Shown here: positions 8,601-17,262 of the stretch, one piece after another
Layout of the letters: each line of letters starts with the position of its first letter
Numbering within the stretch: the stretch's first letter is position 1
DNA from: Bacteroides sp. OF04-15BH
Lineage (GTDB): Bacteria; Bacteroidota; Bacteroidia; Bacteroidales; Bacteroidaceae
DNA: 64,000 nt
Reading direction: 5' to 3'
Assembly: GCF_003477995.1 (NCBI RefSeq)
Contig: NZ_QUEM01000003.1
Location: 65,112-129,111, forward strand
Program-made: the position numbers and the translations under genes
The notes under the pieces: generated by a model
What the model was told of the DNA's origin: nothing
Database searches by the model: none
What the model saw: the letters and a program-made list of their open reading frames with translations, nothing else

Positions 8601-9731
8601 ATGAAAATATCCATTATAACCCGACATGCACCGTCAAACTATGGCTCCTTATTACAAGCCATTGCTACACAAAAGATTATCCAATCATTAGGGCATAAAG
8701 CCTCTATAATCAATTATATAAGAAAAGATGAATGCGGTCTGAAAGGAGTAACGACTCTATTAAAGTATAAAAAAGAGTGGGAGAATAATATATTCAAAAA
8801 AATACTTTATATACTGTTACGTTACCCAAGCGACAAATATGCAGAGATTAAATTTTCAAGAATGAGAAAAAGAAATCTTGATCTCACTCCCCGATTTTCT
8901 TCACATATAGAACTCAAAGAAGCATCTTTTATAAAAGAAACAGACGTTTTTTTGACGGGAAGCGATCAAGTTTGGGGACCTGTTGCCGATGGCAAGCCAG
9001 ACTCCGCTTATTTTCTCAGTTTTACCCCTCATAATAGCTATAAGGTTTCGTATGCTGGAAGCTTTGGTAAGACCGAATTCAATGAATCAACATTAGCCCT
9101 ATATAAAGAATGGCTAAAAGATTATAATCATATCACGATTCGGGAAGACAGCGCAGTAGATATTCTGAAAAAACTTGAATTACCCTGTTTCGGACAGGTA
9201 TTAGATCCAACTTTACTAATAACAGCTGAAGAGTGGTCTCAGTTTATAACGCAACCAACCACACAAAAACCATATGTATTGGTTTATCAAATCCATAATA
9301 ACCCAATCCTGGATCAATATGCCATAGCCTTTGCGAAAAAAGCAAATCTTCCTTTATACAGGATTTCTCCGTCATTACACCAAATCAAAAGAGGAGGAAA
9401 GTTTATATACTTACCTGAAATAGGAGATTTCATATCATACATCAAAAATGCCACTTATATTATCACCGATTCATTCCACGGAACTGCATTCTCAATAAAT
9501 TTCAATAAAAACTTTATTGAAATACTACCTAATACAAAAACAGGAACGAGAAATCAAAGTATACTCAAGCTAACAAAGTTGGAAAAGCGAATCATCACTA
9601 ATTACAATGATTTTTCTTTAATGAATCAGCCTATTGATTATTCCGAAGTCAATAAAATAATAAAACAAGAACGAGCTAAATCAACCAATATCCTAGAGCG
9701 TATAATCAACAACTATAAAAAAGAACAATGA
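8601..9731 (+). CDS. Polysaccharide pyruvyl transferase family protein
   Basis: A 376-aa member of the same superfamily as the gene at 3313 but full length. It has ITRHAPSNYGSLLQAIATQKI at the N-terminus, FLTGSDQVWGP in the middle and ITDSFHGTAFSINFNK near the C-terminus. The 'NYG..LQA' plus 'GSDQVW' subtype is the one usually paired with F420-dehydrogenase-beta-like proteins, which here lie 3 bases upstream. The two probably act on the same residue. The 3' end overlaps the next start by 4 bases (ATGA). Confidence 0.85.
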   Translation: MKISIITRHAPSNYGSLLQAIATQKIIQSLGHKASIINYIRKDECGLKGVTTLLKYKKEWENNIFKKILYILLRYPSDKYAEIKFSRMRKRNLDLTPRFSSHIELKEASFIKETDVFLTGSDQVWGPVADGKPDSAYFLSFTPHNSYKVSYAGSFGKTEFNESTLALYKEWLKDYNHITIREDSAVDILKKLELPCFGQVLDPTLLITAEEWSQFITQPTTQKPYVLVYQIHNNPILDQYAIAFAKKANLPLYRISPSLHQIKRGGKFIYLPEIGDFISYIKNATYIITDSFHGTAFSINFNKNFIEILPNTKTGTRNQSILKLTKLEKRIITNYNDFSLMNQPIDYSEVNKIIKQERAKSTNILERIINNYKKEQ

Positions 9732-10963
9732 GAATTCTTCTAATTGATGTTTATCATTACAATAAAGGAGGAGCAGAAACCGTCTGCTTTAATACTGGAG
9801 CCATGCTAGAGGAGCAAGGACACCAAGTTGTATATTTTACATTAAAATGGGATAATAATCTTCCATCAAAATATGAAAAATATTTTCCTGAGTCCAAAGA
9901 AACTCGCAAGGGAATTTTTCGTCAATTCATCAATTTAAGAAACTATTTTTATTATCCAGAAGCTGCAAAGAACATAGAAAAGCTAATTCAGGAAACGCAT
10001 CCTGATATAGCACATATTCATTTAATGTGGGGACAAATTTCTCCATCTATATTCCCAGTGCTCAAAAAATATAATATTCCTATTGTTTTTACAATACATG
10101 ATTATAGAATTGTATGTCCTGCATATTGCTTTAAAAATGGTTTTGGCAAGATTTGTGAAGCTTGCAATGGCAAAGATTTCTATAAATGTTTCACTCACAA
10201 ATGTACCAAAGGAAGTTATTTTCTTAGTTTCTTCATGGCTGCAGAACAATATTTTAGAAATAAATTTTTCAATCCGTGCCAATATCTGAATGGCTTAATT
10301 TATGTCAGCCAATTTTCACAAGAAAAACATGAAAAATATATGCCAGGCTTAATGAATATTCCACATATTGTAATGCATAATTTTTCTTTAACACAGACAA
10401 AGAAAGTAGAAAACAAAAAGGAAAAATATCTACTATTCTTAGGAAGGCTGTCAGAAGAAAAAGGAATTATGACTCTCATAAAATCTTTTAAATACGGAAT
10501 TTCTCTTCCAATTAAGATTGCAGGTACTGGTCCGCTGGAAAAAAATATCAAAGAATATATTTCAGAAAACCATATAAACAATATTGAGTTACTAGGCTAC
10601 AAACAAGGAGAAGAATTAACAAAGCTAATCAAAGAGGCCTATTTTATAATCGTACCATCTGAATGTTATGAAAACAATCCTATGTCTATCATAGAAGCTT
10701 ATTCATACGGTATTCCGGTTATTGGCAGTAAAATCGGTGGCATTCCCGAAATTATTAAAGAAAAAGAAACTGGATATACATTCCCAATGGGGAATTCAAA
10801 AGAATTGGCAAAACTTATTAAACAAATAGAAAGTCTATCAGATGAAGAATATCTTCATTTGTGTAAAAATTGTATTGCCTACGCAAAAGAAGATATGAGT
10901 AAAGAAAGTTATTATAAAAGACTTATCTCTTTTTATAAGAGAATCTTATCTCAAAAGAAGTAA
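9728..10963 (+). CDS. Family 4 glycosyltransferase
   Basis: A 411-aa GT-B enzyme. The N-terminus MRILLIDVYHYNKGGAETVCF is the family's Gly-rich acceptor-side loop. An internal cysteine-rich insertion around residues 130-165 (CPAYCFKNG, CEACNG, CFTHKC) is common in this subgroup. The donor half has FLGRLSEEKGIMTL and SECYENNPMSIIEAYSYGIP with the E-x7-E type site. It is coupled to the upstream gene through ATGA and lies 2 bases before the next. Confidence 0.9.
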   Translation: MRILLIDVYHYNKGGAETVCFNTGAMLEEQGHQVVYFTLKWDNNLPSKYEKYFPESKETRKGIFRQFINLRNYFYYPEAAKNIEKLIQETHPDIAHIHLMWGQISPSIFPVLKKYNIPIVFTIHDYRIVCPAYCFKNGFGKICEACNGKDFYKCFTHKCTKGSYFLSFFMAAEQYFRNKFFNPCQYLNGLIYVSQFSQEKHEKYMPGLMNIPHIVMHNFSLTQTKKVENKKEKYLLFLGRLSEEKGIMTLIKSFKYGISLPIKIAGTGPLEKNIKEYISENHINNIELLGYKQGEELTKLIKEAYFIIVPSECYENNPMSIIEAYSYGIPVIGSKIGGIPEIIKEKETGYTFPMGNSKELAKLIKQIESLSDEEYLHLCKNCIAYAKEDMSKESYYKRLISFYKRILSQKK

Positions 10964-10965
10964 GC

Positions 10966-12042
10966 ATGAAAATTTGTGTTATAGGAACAAGAGGGTTTCC
11001 TAATATCCAAGGCGGAGTAGAAAAGCATTGCGAATTATTATACTCTCATATAGCAAAGATATCTACAGAGAATACAATCATTGTATTTAGAAGGAAAGCA
11101 TATATTAATAGTAAGAACAAGACTCTAAATAAAAGAATAACATTTATTGATTTACCATCAACTAAAATAAAGGGCATCGAAGCTGTAATACATTCTTTTC
11201 TTGCAACGATTTATAGTTTATTTCTCAAACCTGAAATTGTTCATATCCATAATATTGGTCCTTCATTATTTGCTCCGATATTAAAAATCAGAAATATAAA
11301 AATAGTATTAACATATCATAGTGCAAACTATGAACACAACAAATGGGGATATCTTGCAAAAGCACTTTTACGCATAAGTGAAAAAATTGCTTTTGCCTGT
11401 GCTGACCATATTATTTTTGTAAATAAGGCACAAATGGAAAAATGTAAAAAACATATTAAACATAAATGTTATTACATACCCAACGGTGTAGTCAAGCCAA
11501 TAAAAACAAATCAAAAAAATATTTTAGAGAGATTTGAGTTAGCAGAAAAAGAATATATTCTTTCTGTTGGAAGAATAACTCCAGAGAAAGGATTTGATAT
11601 TCTTATCAAAGCTTATAAAGCATCAAAGACAAGATTTAAATTAGTCATTGTTGGAGACGTTGAAACCGAACAAGAATACAAAAATGAACTTTTAAAGTTA
11701 GCCCAAGACTCCAGTATCATTTTTACGGGCACAATGCTAAACAATGATTTGGCCCAACTATATCAAAATGCAGGATTTTATGTACTTCCATCCAGAAATG
11801 AAGGTTTTCCAATTGTATTATTAGAAGCAATGAGTTATGGATTAGATTTAATCGTAAGCGATATTCCAGCTACTCGCCAACTCTCATTAGATGAAGATTC
11901 TTATTATCCTACTAATAGTATCAACAAATTAACAGCATTAATTGAAGCAAAATCATTAGCTTGCAAACGAAAGGTATATGATCTAAAACTTTTTGACTGG
12001 CAAAATATTGCAAAACAGATATATCAAATATACAATAAATAA
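10966..12042 (+). CDS. Family 4 glycosyltransferase (DUF1972-type N-terminus)
   Basis: A 358-aa GT4 enzyme. The N-terminus VIGTRGFPNIQGGVEKHCE is the DUF1972/rhamnosyltransferase-like variant of the acceptor domain. The C-terminal donor site is YVLPSRNEGFPIVLLEAMSYG. Homologues add early sugars of the repeat unit, but the sugar is not predictable here. It ends the tightly packed part of the operon; 120 bases with a new promoter-like element follow. Confidence 0.9.
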   Translation: MKICVIGTRGFPNIQGGVEKHCELLYSHIAKISTENTIIVFRRKAYINSKNKTLNKRITFIDLPSTKIKGIEAVIHSFLATIYSLFLKPEIVHIHNIGPSLFAPILKIRNIKIVLTYHSANYEHNKWGYLAKALLRISEKIAFACADHIIFVNKAQMEKCKKHIKHKCYYIPNGVVKPIKTNQKNILERFELAEKEYILSVGRITPEKGFDILIKAYKASKTRFKLVIVGDVETEQEYKNELLKLAQDSSIIFTGTMLNNDLAQLYQNAGFYVLPSRNEGFPIVLLEAMSYGLDLIVSDIPATRQLSLDEDSYYPTNSINKLTALIEAKSLACKRKVYDLKLFDWQNIAKQIYQIYNK

Positions 12043-12133
12043 AAATCAGACTATTGCAATAAACGACAAAGTATCCCTTTTTTAAAGAACAACCATCGGA
12101 GAATTATTGTCACATAACAAACGATTTATATTC

Positions 12134-12141
12134 TAAATTTG
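12134..12141 (+). promoter_or_regulatory. Candidate -7 promoter element before the nucleotidyltransferase-like gene
   Basis: TAAATTTG matches TAnnTTTG, 22 bases before the ATG at 12163. An alternative TTG start at 12139 would lie inside this element, which supports the ATG. It would allow this gene and wzi to be expressed apart from the glycosyltransferases. Confidence 0.45.
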
Positions 12142-12162
12142 TCAAAAATATATTACTCTATT

Positions 12163-13248
12163 ATGAAAGAAAACTATTTTCTAGAACTTCTAAGATGTTC
12201 TGTAACTAATGAAGAATTTGCCTTTGTTCTTTCAACAGAAGAATGGAGTAAAATATATGATCTTGCAAAGCAACAAACACTCACTGGCATACTTCTGGAA
12301 GGTATAAAAAAATGTCCTAAAGAAAAATGTCCTCCTAAAACCATATTATTACAATGGTTTACCAAAGTTGAAAAGATAAAAAAAAGAAATCAGGAATTAA
12401 ATCAGCTGGCATCTAAAATAACTATAAAGTTCCGCAATGACGGATTCAATACTGTAATACTCAAAGGACAAGGAAATGCATTATTCTATCCTAATCCATT
12501 ATTACGTACTCCGGGAGACATTGATATCTGGCTTGATAAAAGTAGAAATGAAATTACGCAATATGTACGCAAATATTGTCCTAATGAAGAAATAGTTTAC
12601 CACCATGCAGAATTCCCAGTAATGAAAGCATGTAATATTGAAGTACACTTCACTCCTTCATGGATGAACAATTATTTCAAAAACAAGAAACTTCAAAAAC
12701 TTTTTCAAGAGTTTAAAGAAAAACAGTTCACACACGAAGTTTCTTTGCCTGATAGCAAAGAAAAAATCTGCATACCAACTATTGAATTCAACAGAATATA
12801 TATACTTTTGCACATCTACAGGCATCTTTTTGACGAAGGGATTGGGCTCAGACAAATTTTGGATTATTACTATATCCTAAAACAAGAATGTTCAGAAGAA
12901 GAGAAAAAAAACAGTTATAAGTGGATCCAGAAACTTGGAATGCAACGTTTTTGCAGCGCCGTTATGTATATTATGCAGGAGGTATTCGGATTAGAAAACA
13001 AATATCTAATATGTCCCCCTTCGGTCAAAGAAGGTAAATTTCTGTTAGATGAAATCATGAGAGCTGGAAATTTTGGCAAATACGACGAACGAATTGTCCG
13101 AAAACAAAACGAATCTCATCTGCATAAATACATCAGAAAAATAAAACGTAATTTGAGATTTATAAAAAGCTATCCGGATGAAGTTCTTTGGAATCCCATG
13201 TTTCGTTTATGGCAATACTGCTGGAGAAAGAAAAACGGATATATGTAA
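12163..13248 (+). CDS. Nucleotidyltransferase-like protein (NTP_transf_5 type)
   Basis: A 361-aa protein of the uncharacterised nucleotidyltransferase family seen in polysaccharide and peptide loci. The core reads NTVILKGQGNALFYPNPLLR then TPGDIDIWLDK, the 'G-D-x-D-x-W' site of the pol-beta-like fold. Later H/R-rich helices include LHIYRHLFDEGIGLRQILDYY. The start was moved from an upstream TTG to the ATG at 12163. Role in the locus unknown; it might modify a sugar, an acceptor protein or a regulatory target. The downstream wzi gene starts 28 bases after its stop. Confidence 0.75.
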   Translation: MKENYFLELLRCSVTNEEFAFVLSTEEWSKIYDLAKQQTLTGILLEGIKKCPKEKCPPKTILLQWFTKVEKIKKRNQELNQLASKITIKFRNDGFNTVILKGQGNALFYPNPLLRTPGDIDIWLDKSRNEITQYVRKYCPNEEIVYHHAEFPVMKACNIEVHFTPSWMNNYFKNKKLQKLFQEFKEKQFTHEVSLPDSKEKICIPTIEFNRIYILLHIYRHLFDEGIGLRQILDYYYILKQECSEEEKKNSYKWIQKLGMQRFCSAVMYIMQEVFGLENKYLICPPSVKEGKFLLDEIMRAGNFGKYDERIVRKQNESHLHKYIRKIKRNLRFIKSYPDEVLWNPMFRLWQYCWRKKNGYM

Positions 13249-13276
13249 CGCAATTATCTTTACACTCTATTATTAT

Positions 13277-14761
13277 ATGAGATTTATAAAACTAATTCTA
13301 TTAAGTTGCTGTATTGCGCAAGGTGTTACAGCAGAAACCCGCGACTCCCTCTCCTATCACATAGAGGCCACGGCCACAGCGGGAGGAGGTGATTATGCTC
13401 CCCTATGGTTCACAGCCAACCGCTATGGACTCTCCAGTGTAAACCCAAACAGTGCATGGTTGAGAGCCGGAGTGGAATATAATAAAAAGATGAACCACCA
13501 CTGGAAAATGAAAGCAGGAGCCGATCTCGCCGGAGGATATAACCTGACTCAGAATATCATCGTACAGCAGGCTTATGTGGATATAGCCTGGAGATGCCTG
13601 CAACTGAGCATGGGAAGCAAGGAACGTAATCCGCTCGGCAAAGATCTCTACCTGAGCAGTGGTGCCATGGTGGAAGAAGGAAATGCACGTCCCGTCCCTC
13701 AGGTGCGGGCCGAAATAGAGGATTATGTTCCGGTTCCGGGTACAAAAAAATGGCTATCCTTCAAAGGACACTTTGCATACGGTGCCTTTACTGATGGCAA
13801 TTGGCAGGAAGACTTTGCCCGCCCCCACTATAAGACTTACGTTAAGAACACATTGTATCACACCAAGTCGGCCATGTTCCGCATCGGAAATACAGAAAAA
13901 CGCCCCTGGGAATTTGAAATCGGTCTGCTGGTTTCTTCTCAGTTCGGAGCAGACCAATATAAATGGAATAAGAAGACCAACAGTTGGGATATCTTCGACA
14001 TGCCGGATGGTTTTAAGGACTACATCAACATGATCATCCCTACAGAAGGAGGAGAAAACACTCCGGGAGGAGATCAGGTGAATGTGGCGGGCAATTTTAT
14101 CGGAAGCTGGAACACAGCCTTTACCTATTATTGGAAAGATTGGAAATTCAGAGTCTACTACGAACACATGTTCGAAGATGAATCGCAGATGTTCATGCAA
14201 TACGGCCGCTGGAAGGACGGACATTTGGGACTGGAAGTGACTCTGCCTAAAAATCCTTGGGTCAGCAAGGTGCTTTGGGAAGGACTCGCAACCAAAGACC
14301 AAAGCGGTCCCATTCTTTACGATGGTTTCCTTGGGTCATTCGACTATCAGATCAGTGCAGCCGACAAATACTACAACAACTATTTTTATCAGGGATGGCA
14401 ACATTGGGGTATGGGAATGGGTAATCCGCTGCTGCCAGGACCAATCTATAATAAGGATGGAAGCCTGATGTTCCGAAGTAACAGAACCAAAGCCAATCAT
14501 CTGGCTTTCTGTGGTAACCCAACTGAAGAATGGAGTTATCGTGTAAAATTGTCGTATGCCAAGCATTGGGGCACCTATGAAAATCCGCTGGATGAGATAA
14601 AAAAACAGTTTTCGTCATATTATGAAGTGGGCTACCGCCCCAAACAGTTGAAAGGCTGGAATTTTAGCGCTACACTAGGCTGGGATCAAGGAGATTATCT
14701 GGGCAACAGTGTCGGTGGAATGATTACTATCAGAAAAGAAGGAGTATTATGGAAAAGATAA
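13277..14761 (+). CDS. Capsule assembly protein, Wzi family
   Basis: A 494-aa outer-membrane beta-barrel protein. The signal peptide is MRFIKLILLSCCIAQGVTAE, followed by the family's HIEATATAGGGDYAPLWFTANRYG. The barrel is rich in aromatic alternation (WKDWKFRVYYEHMF, YYNNYFYQGWQHWG). Wzi acts as a lectin anchoring capsule to the cell surface. The long open frame extends 99 bases upstream into the previous gene, but the ATG at 13277 gives the signal peptide. It overlaps the downstream lipoprotein gene by 13 bases. Base composition is nearer the chromosome than the AT-rich transferases. Confidence 0.9.
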   Translation: MRFIKLILLSCCIAQGVTAETRDSLSYHIEATATAGGGDYAPLWFTANRYGLSSVNPNSAWLRAGVEYNKKMNHHWKMKAGADLAGGYNLTQNIIVQQAYVDIAWRCLQLSMGSKERNPLGKDLYLSSGAMVEEGNARPVPQVRAEIEDYVPVPGTKKWLSFKGHFAYGAFTDGNWQEDFARPHYKTYVKNTLYHTKSAMFRIGNTEKRPWEFEIGLLVSSQFGADQYKWNKKTNSWDIFDMPDGFKDYINMIIPTEGGENTPGGDQVNVAGNFIGSWNTAFTYYWKDWKFRVYYEHMFEDESQMFMQYGRWKDGHLGLEVTLPKNPWVSKVLWEGLATKDQSGPILYDGFLGSFDYQISAADKYYNNYFYQGWQHWGMGMGNPLLPGPIYNKDGSLMFRSNRTKANHLAFCGNPTEEWSYRVKLSYAKHWGTYENPLDEIKKQFSSYYEVGYRPKQLKGWNFSATLGWDQGDYLGNSVGGMITIRKEGVLWKR

Positions 14762-15204
14762 CCAAGAAACTGGCAGCATGGAGCCTGCTGTTGGTCATGG
14801 TATGCATGACCTGGGGATGTGACAAAAAATGGCCGATAAACGGTAATCTGGATGGTTACTGGCAGTTGATGACCGTAGAAACCAAAGCTAACGGTACGAA
14901 AACTGATTGCCATAGAATGTATATGGGTATCCAGTTACACATGGTAGAACTAACGGACTTAGGAGGAAATGGATACAAGAGTTTCTTTGGAGAGTTCAGC
15001 TACGATGAGGATCAGGATATCGTCATAATCAAAAATCTAAAAGGAAAGAATGCGACGTCTGATGACGGACAATTGGCAGCAATCCCAGATCTGAATCCCT
15101 ATGGCATTAATGCTCAGGAAACAGTATTTAAAGTGGTCAAAGCAGATGGTAAAGCATTGATCTTAGAATCAGATTATGCCCGACTAACTTTAAGAAGTTT
15201 TTAA
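14749..15204 (+). CDS. Lipocalin-like lipoprotein
   Basis: A 151-aa lipoprotein. A basic N-terminus and hydrophobic helix end in MTWGC (C24), a plausible lipobox. The mature part begins with LDGYWQLMTVET, typical of the small lipocalin-like beta-barrel lipoproteins of Bacteroides. It is coupled to wzi by a 13-base overlap and ends the capsule region, followed by a strong hairpin. It is probably an accessory factor of capsule attachment, inferred from position only. Confidence 0.7.
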   Translation: MEKITKKLAAWSLLLVMVCMTWGCDKKWPINGNLDGYWQLMTVETKANGTKTDCHRMYMGIQLHMVELTDLGGNGYKSFFGEFSYDEDQDIVIIKNLKGKNATSDDGQLAAIPDLNPYGINAQETVFKVVKADGKALILESDYARLTLRSF

Positions 15205-15237
15205 TCGGTAAAATCGTATAGAAAAACAGAAAAAACT

Positions 15238-15285
15238 AGTCCCGATTCGGTACGATTCGTTCAGATTCGTCTCCGAGTCGGGACT
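15238..15285. terminator. Hairpin terminator between convergent genes
   Basis: AGTCCCGATTCGG (15238-15250) pairs with the CTCCGAGTCGGGACT region (15271-15285) with a few mismatches. The loop repeats the hexamer GATTCG. It sits between the capsule lipoprotein (plus) and the transporter (minus), so it probably works in both directions. Confidence 0.75.
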
Positions 15286-15336
15286 TATAGTATCTTGTTT
15301 AGCTTTTTTTCAACTAATCTAATTCCGCAGCAGGAA

Positions 15337-17031
15337 TCACCCTGCCGAACAAAGTAACAAGATAATTACCTGCGCCGTAAGAATACGTAAAAACATAACC
15401 AGCGGATATACCGTAGAATAACCTACGGAAGGAGCATCACTGCTGGATGACTGGCTGGCAAAGGCCAAGGCTGGAGGGTCGGTAGTACTACCGGCAATCA
15501 GTCCCATTAAGATGAAATAGTTGATGTGATATTTATAACGGGCTATCAAACCGATCACCAAAATAGGAATTACCGTGATCAGGAAACCCATCCACACGTA
15601 CATCAGGCCGTCACCTTCGACTACGGTATGCACAAAATTGGCACCGGCCTTAATACCCACACTGGCCAGGAACAATACCAATCCAACCTCACGCAGCATC
15701 AAACTGGCACTGTTGGTCACATAAGTAACCAGACGCAGCTTGTAACCGAACTTACCGATCAGAATAGCCACGATAAGCGGACCACCGGCCAGACCTAACT
15801 TAACCGGTGTCGGAATGCCGGGAACGGCAAAAGGAAGGCTTCCGAGAATGATACCCAAAAGAATACCTACGAAAATCGTGGCCATATTCGGATGATCCAG
15901 ACGCTTGATAGAGTTACCCATCACATTGGCCACACGATCAACGGCATCTTCCGGACCTACTGCCACAATCTTGTCACCCACCTGAATACGCAGGTTTCGG
16001 TCGGCAAACAGATTCATACCAAAACGGGAAATACGGGTCACATTGACTCCGTAAACCGAACTGAAGTGCATCTCGCCAAATGTCTTTCCGTTCATGGAAG
16101 GCTGGGTAACCAGAATGCTCTTGGATACCATCGGCTTGTCCTGCATGTTCCAGTCTATATCCGTTACCTGAGGACCGATAAATGCCGAAATAGCCTCAGC
16201 ATCGTCTTCGGCACATACCACATGGATGGAGTCTCCCAGATGGAGAACCGTTTTTCGGGTAGGAATGCTCACATGCCCTTCATGCAGCGCACGTGAACAC
16301 ACGAATTCCCGGCCCAGGAACTCGCGCACCTGTTTCAGATTCTTCTCGGCCAAAGCCGCATTGGTCACACGCAGAGTCATCTTGTGCGGCTTGACATGAG
16401 GATTTTCGGCGCGCTCGGCTTCAATGCGGGCTTCCTCCTTCTCCAAAGAAACTTTACACAAATAGCGCAAAGCGATTGTAGCTCCGATAATACCGATAAC
16501 ACCCAAAGGATAAGCACAGGCATATCCCGAAGCAATCTGAGGTATGGCATTTTCCGGAAAAATCTGATTCAAAGCCTCGGTAGCAGCACCCAATCCCGGA
16601 GTATTGGTCACCGCTCCACACAGCACACCCACCATCATAGGCAAGGAATGCGGATCGTTTGTGTCGCAGAACAGATAATAAAGCAGCAGCATGGTCACAA
16701 TATTCAATGCCACAATGCCCACTGCCAGACAATTGAGTACGATTCCTCCTTTCTTGAAAGCTTCAAAGAATCCGGGGCCGACCTGTAAACCAATAAAATA
16801 GACAAACAGAATCAGACCGAAGTCCTGCATAAAGTTAAGAACGGAAAGATTTCCCGTAAAACCGAAATGCCCGGCCACAATGCCGGCAAACAGCACAAAG
16901 GTAACTCCCAAGGAGATACCGAAAACCTTGATTTTTCCCAAAAAGATTCCCGCAGCAATCACCACAGAATAGAGCAAAACGATGTGTGCTATGGAATCGG
17001 GATCGAATAATAAATTTTCAAACCAATTCAT
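15337..17031 (-). CDS. AspT/YidE-type putative transporter with two TrkA-C domains
   Basis: A 564-aa membrane protein. Two blocks of hydrophobic helices (about residues 1-195 and 380-564) flank two soluble RCK_C/TrkA-C domains (about 205-370; motifs [16 protein letters not shown] and [16 protein letters not shown]). This is the aspartate:alanine antiporter duplication architecture. The second block contains [18 protein letters not shown], the repeat of [16 protein letters not shown] in the first. Substrate unknown; Bacteroides members are annotated only as putative transporters. It is a single gene, divergent from topB. Confidence 0.85.
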   Translation of the reverse strand: MNWFENLLFDPDSIAHIVLLYSVVIAAGIFLGKIKVFGISLGVTFVLFAGIVAGHFGFTGNLSVLNFMQDFGLILFVYFIGLQVGPGFFEAFKKGGIVLNCLAVGIVALNIVTMLLLYYLFCDTNDPHSLPMMVGVLCGAVTNTPGLGAATEALNQIFPENAIPQIASGYACAYPLGVIGIIGATIALRYLCKVSLEKEEARIEAERAENPHVKPHKMTLRVTNAALAEKNLKQVREFLGREFVCSRALHEGHVSIPTRKTVLHLGDSIHVVCAEDDAEAISAFIGPQVTDIDWNMQDKPMVSKSILVTQPSMNGKTFGEMHFSSVYGVNVTRISRFGMNLFADRNLRIQVGDKIVAVGPEDAVDRVANVMGNSIKRLDHPNMATIFVGILLGIILGSLPFAVPGIPTPVKLGLAGGPLIVAILIGKFGYKLRLVTYVTNSASLMLREVGLVLFLASVGIKAGANFVHTVVEGDGLMYVWMGFLITVIPILVIGLIARYKYHINYFILMGLIAGSTTDPPALAFASQSSSSDAPSVGYSTVYPLVMFLRILTAQVIILLLCSAG

Positions 17032-17076
17032 GATATTATTTTCTTGTTAAGTTCTGATTTGTGTCTTGTCAGTAAG

Positions 17077-17084
17077 CAAATGTA
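17077..17084 (-). promoter_or_regulatory. Candidate -7 element for the AspT/YidE-type transporter
   Basis: The minus strand reads TACATTTG, matching TAnnTTTG, 45 bases upstream of the transporter ATG. No good -33 element was found, so support is partial. Confidence 0.45.
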
Positions 17085-17220
17085 ATCAAAAATAAAGAAT
17101 AAGAAACATTTTTACGTATCTTTTTTTGCCTAAGCCGACTTTTTGCCCGAATGGTCAAATCCGGAAAGCTTTTTTTCGAGGATAAAAACTTTGTCCGGCA
17201 AGAGAATGACAAAAAAATAC

Positions 17221-17228
17221 TATCTTTG
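17221..17228 (+). promoter_or_regulatory. Candidate -7 element for topB
   Basis: TATCTTTG matches TAnnTTTG exactly, 34 bases before the topB ATG. A TTTG at 17190-17193 is too far upstream (27 bases) to be an ideal -33. The 17032-17262 divergent gap holds nothing else I can assign. Confidence 0.55.
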
Positions 17229-17262
17229 CTACATTATTATATAATTAAAGAGAGATTCTGAA

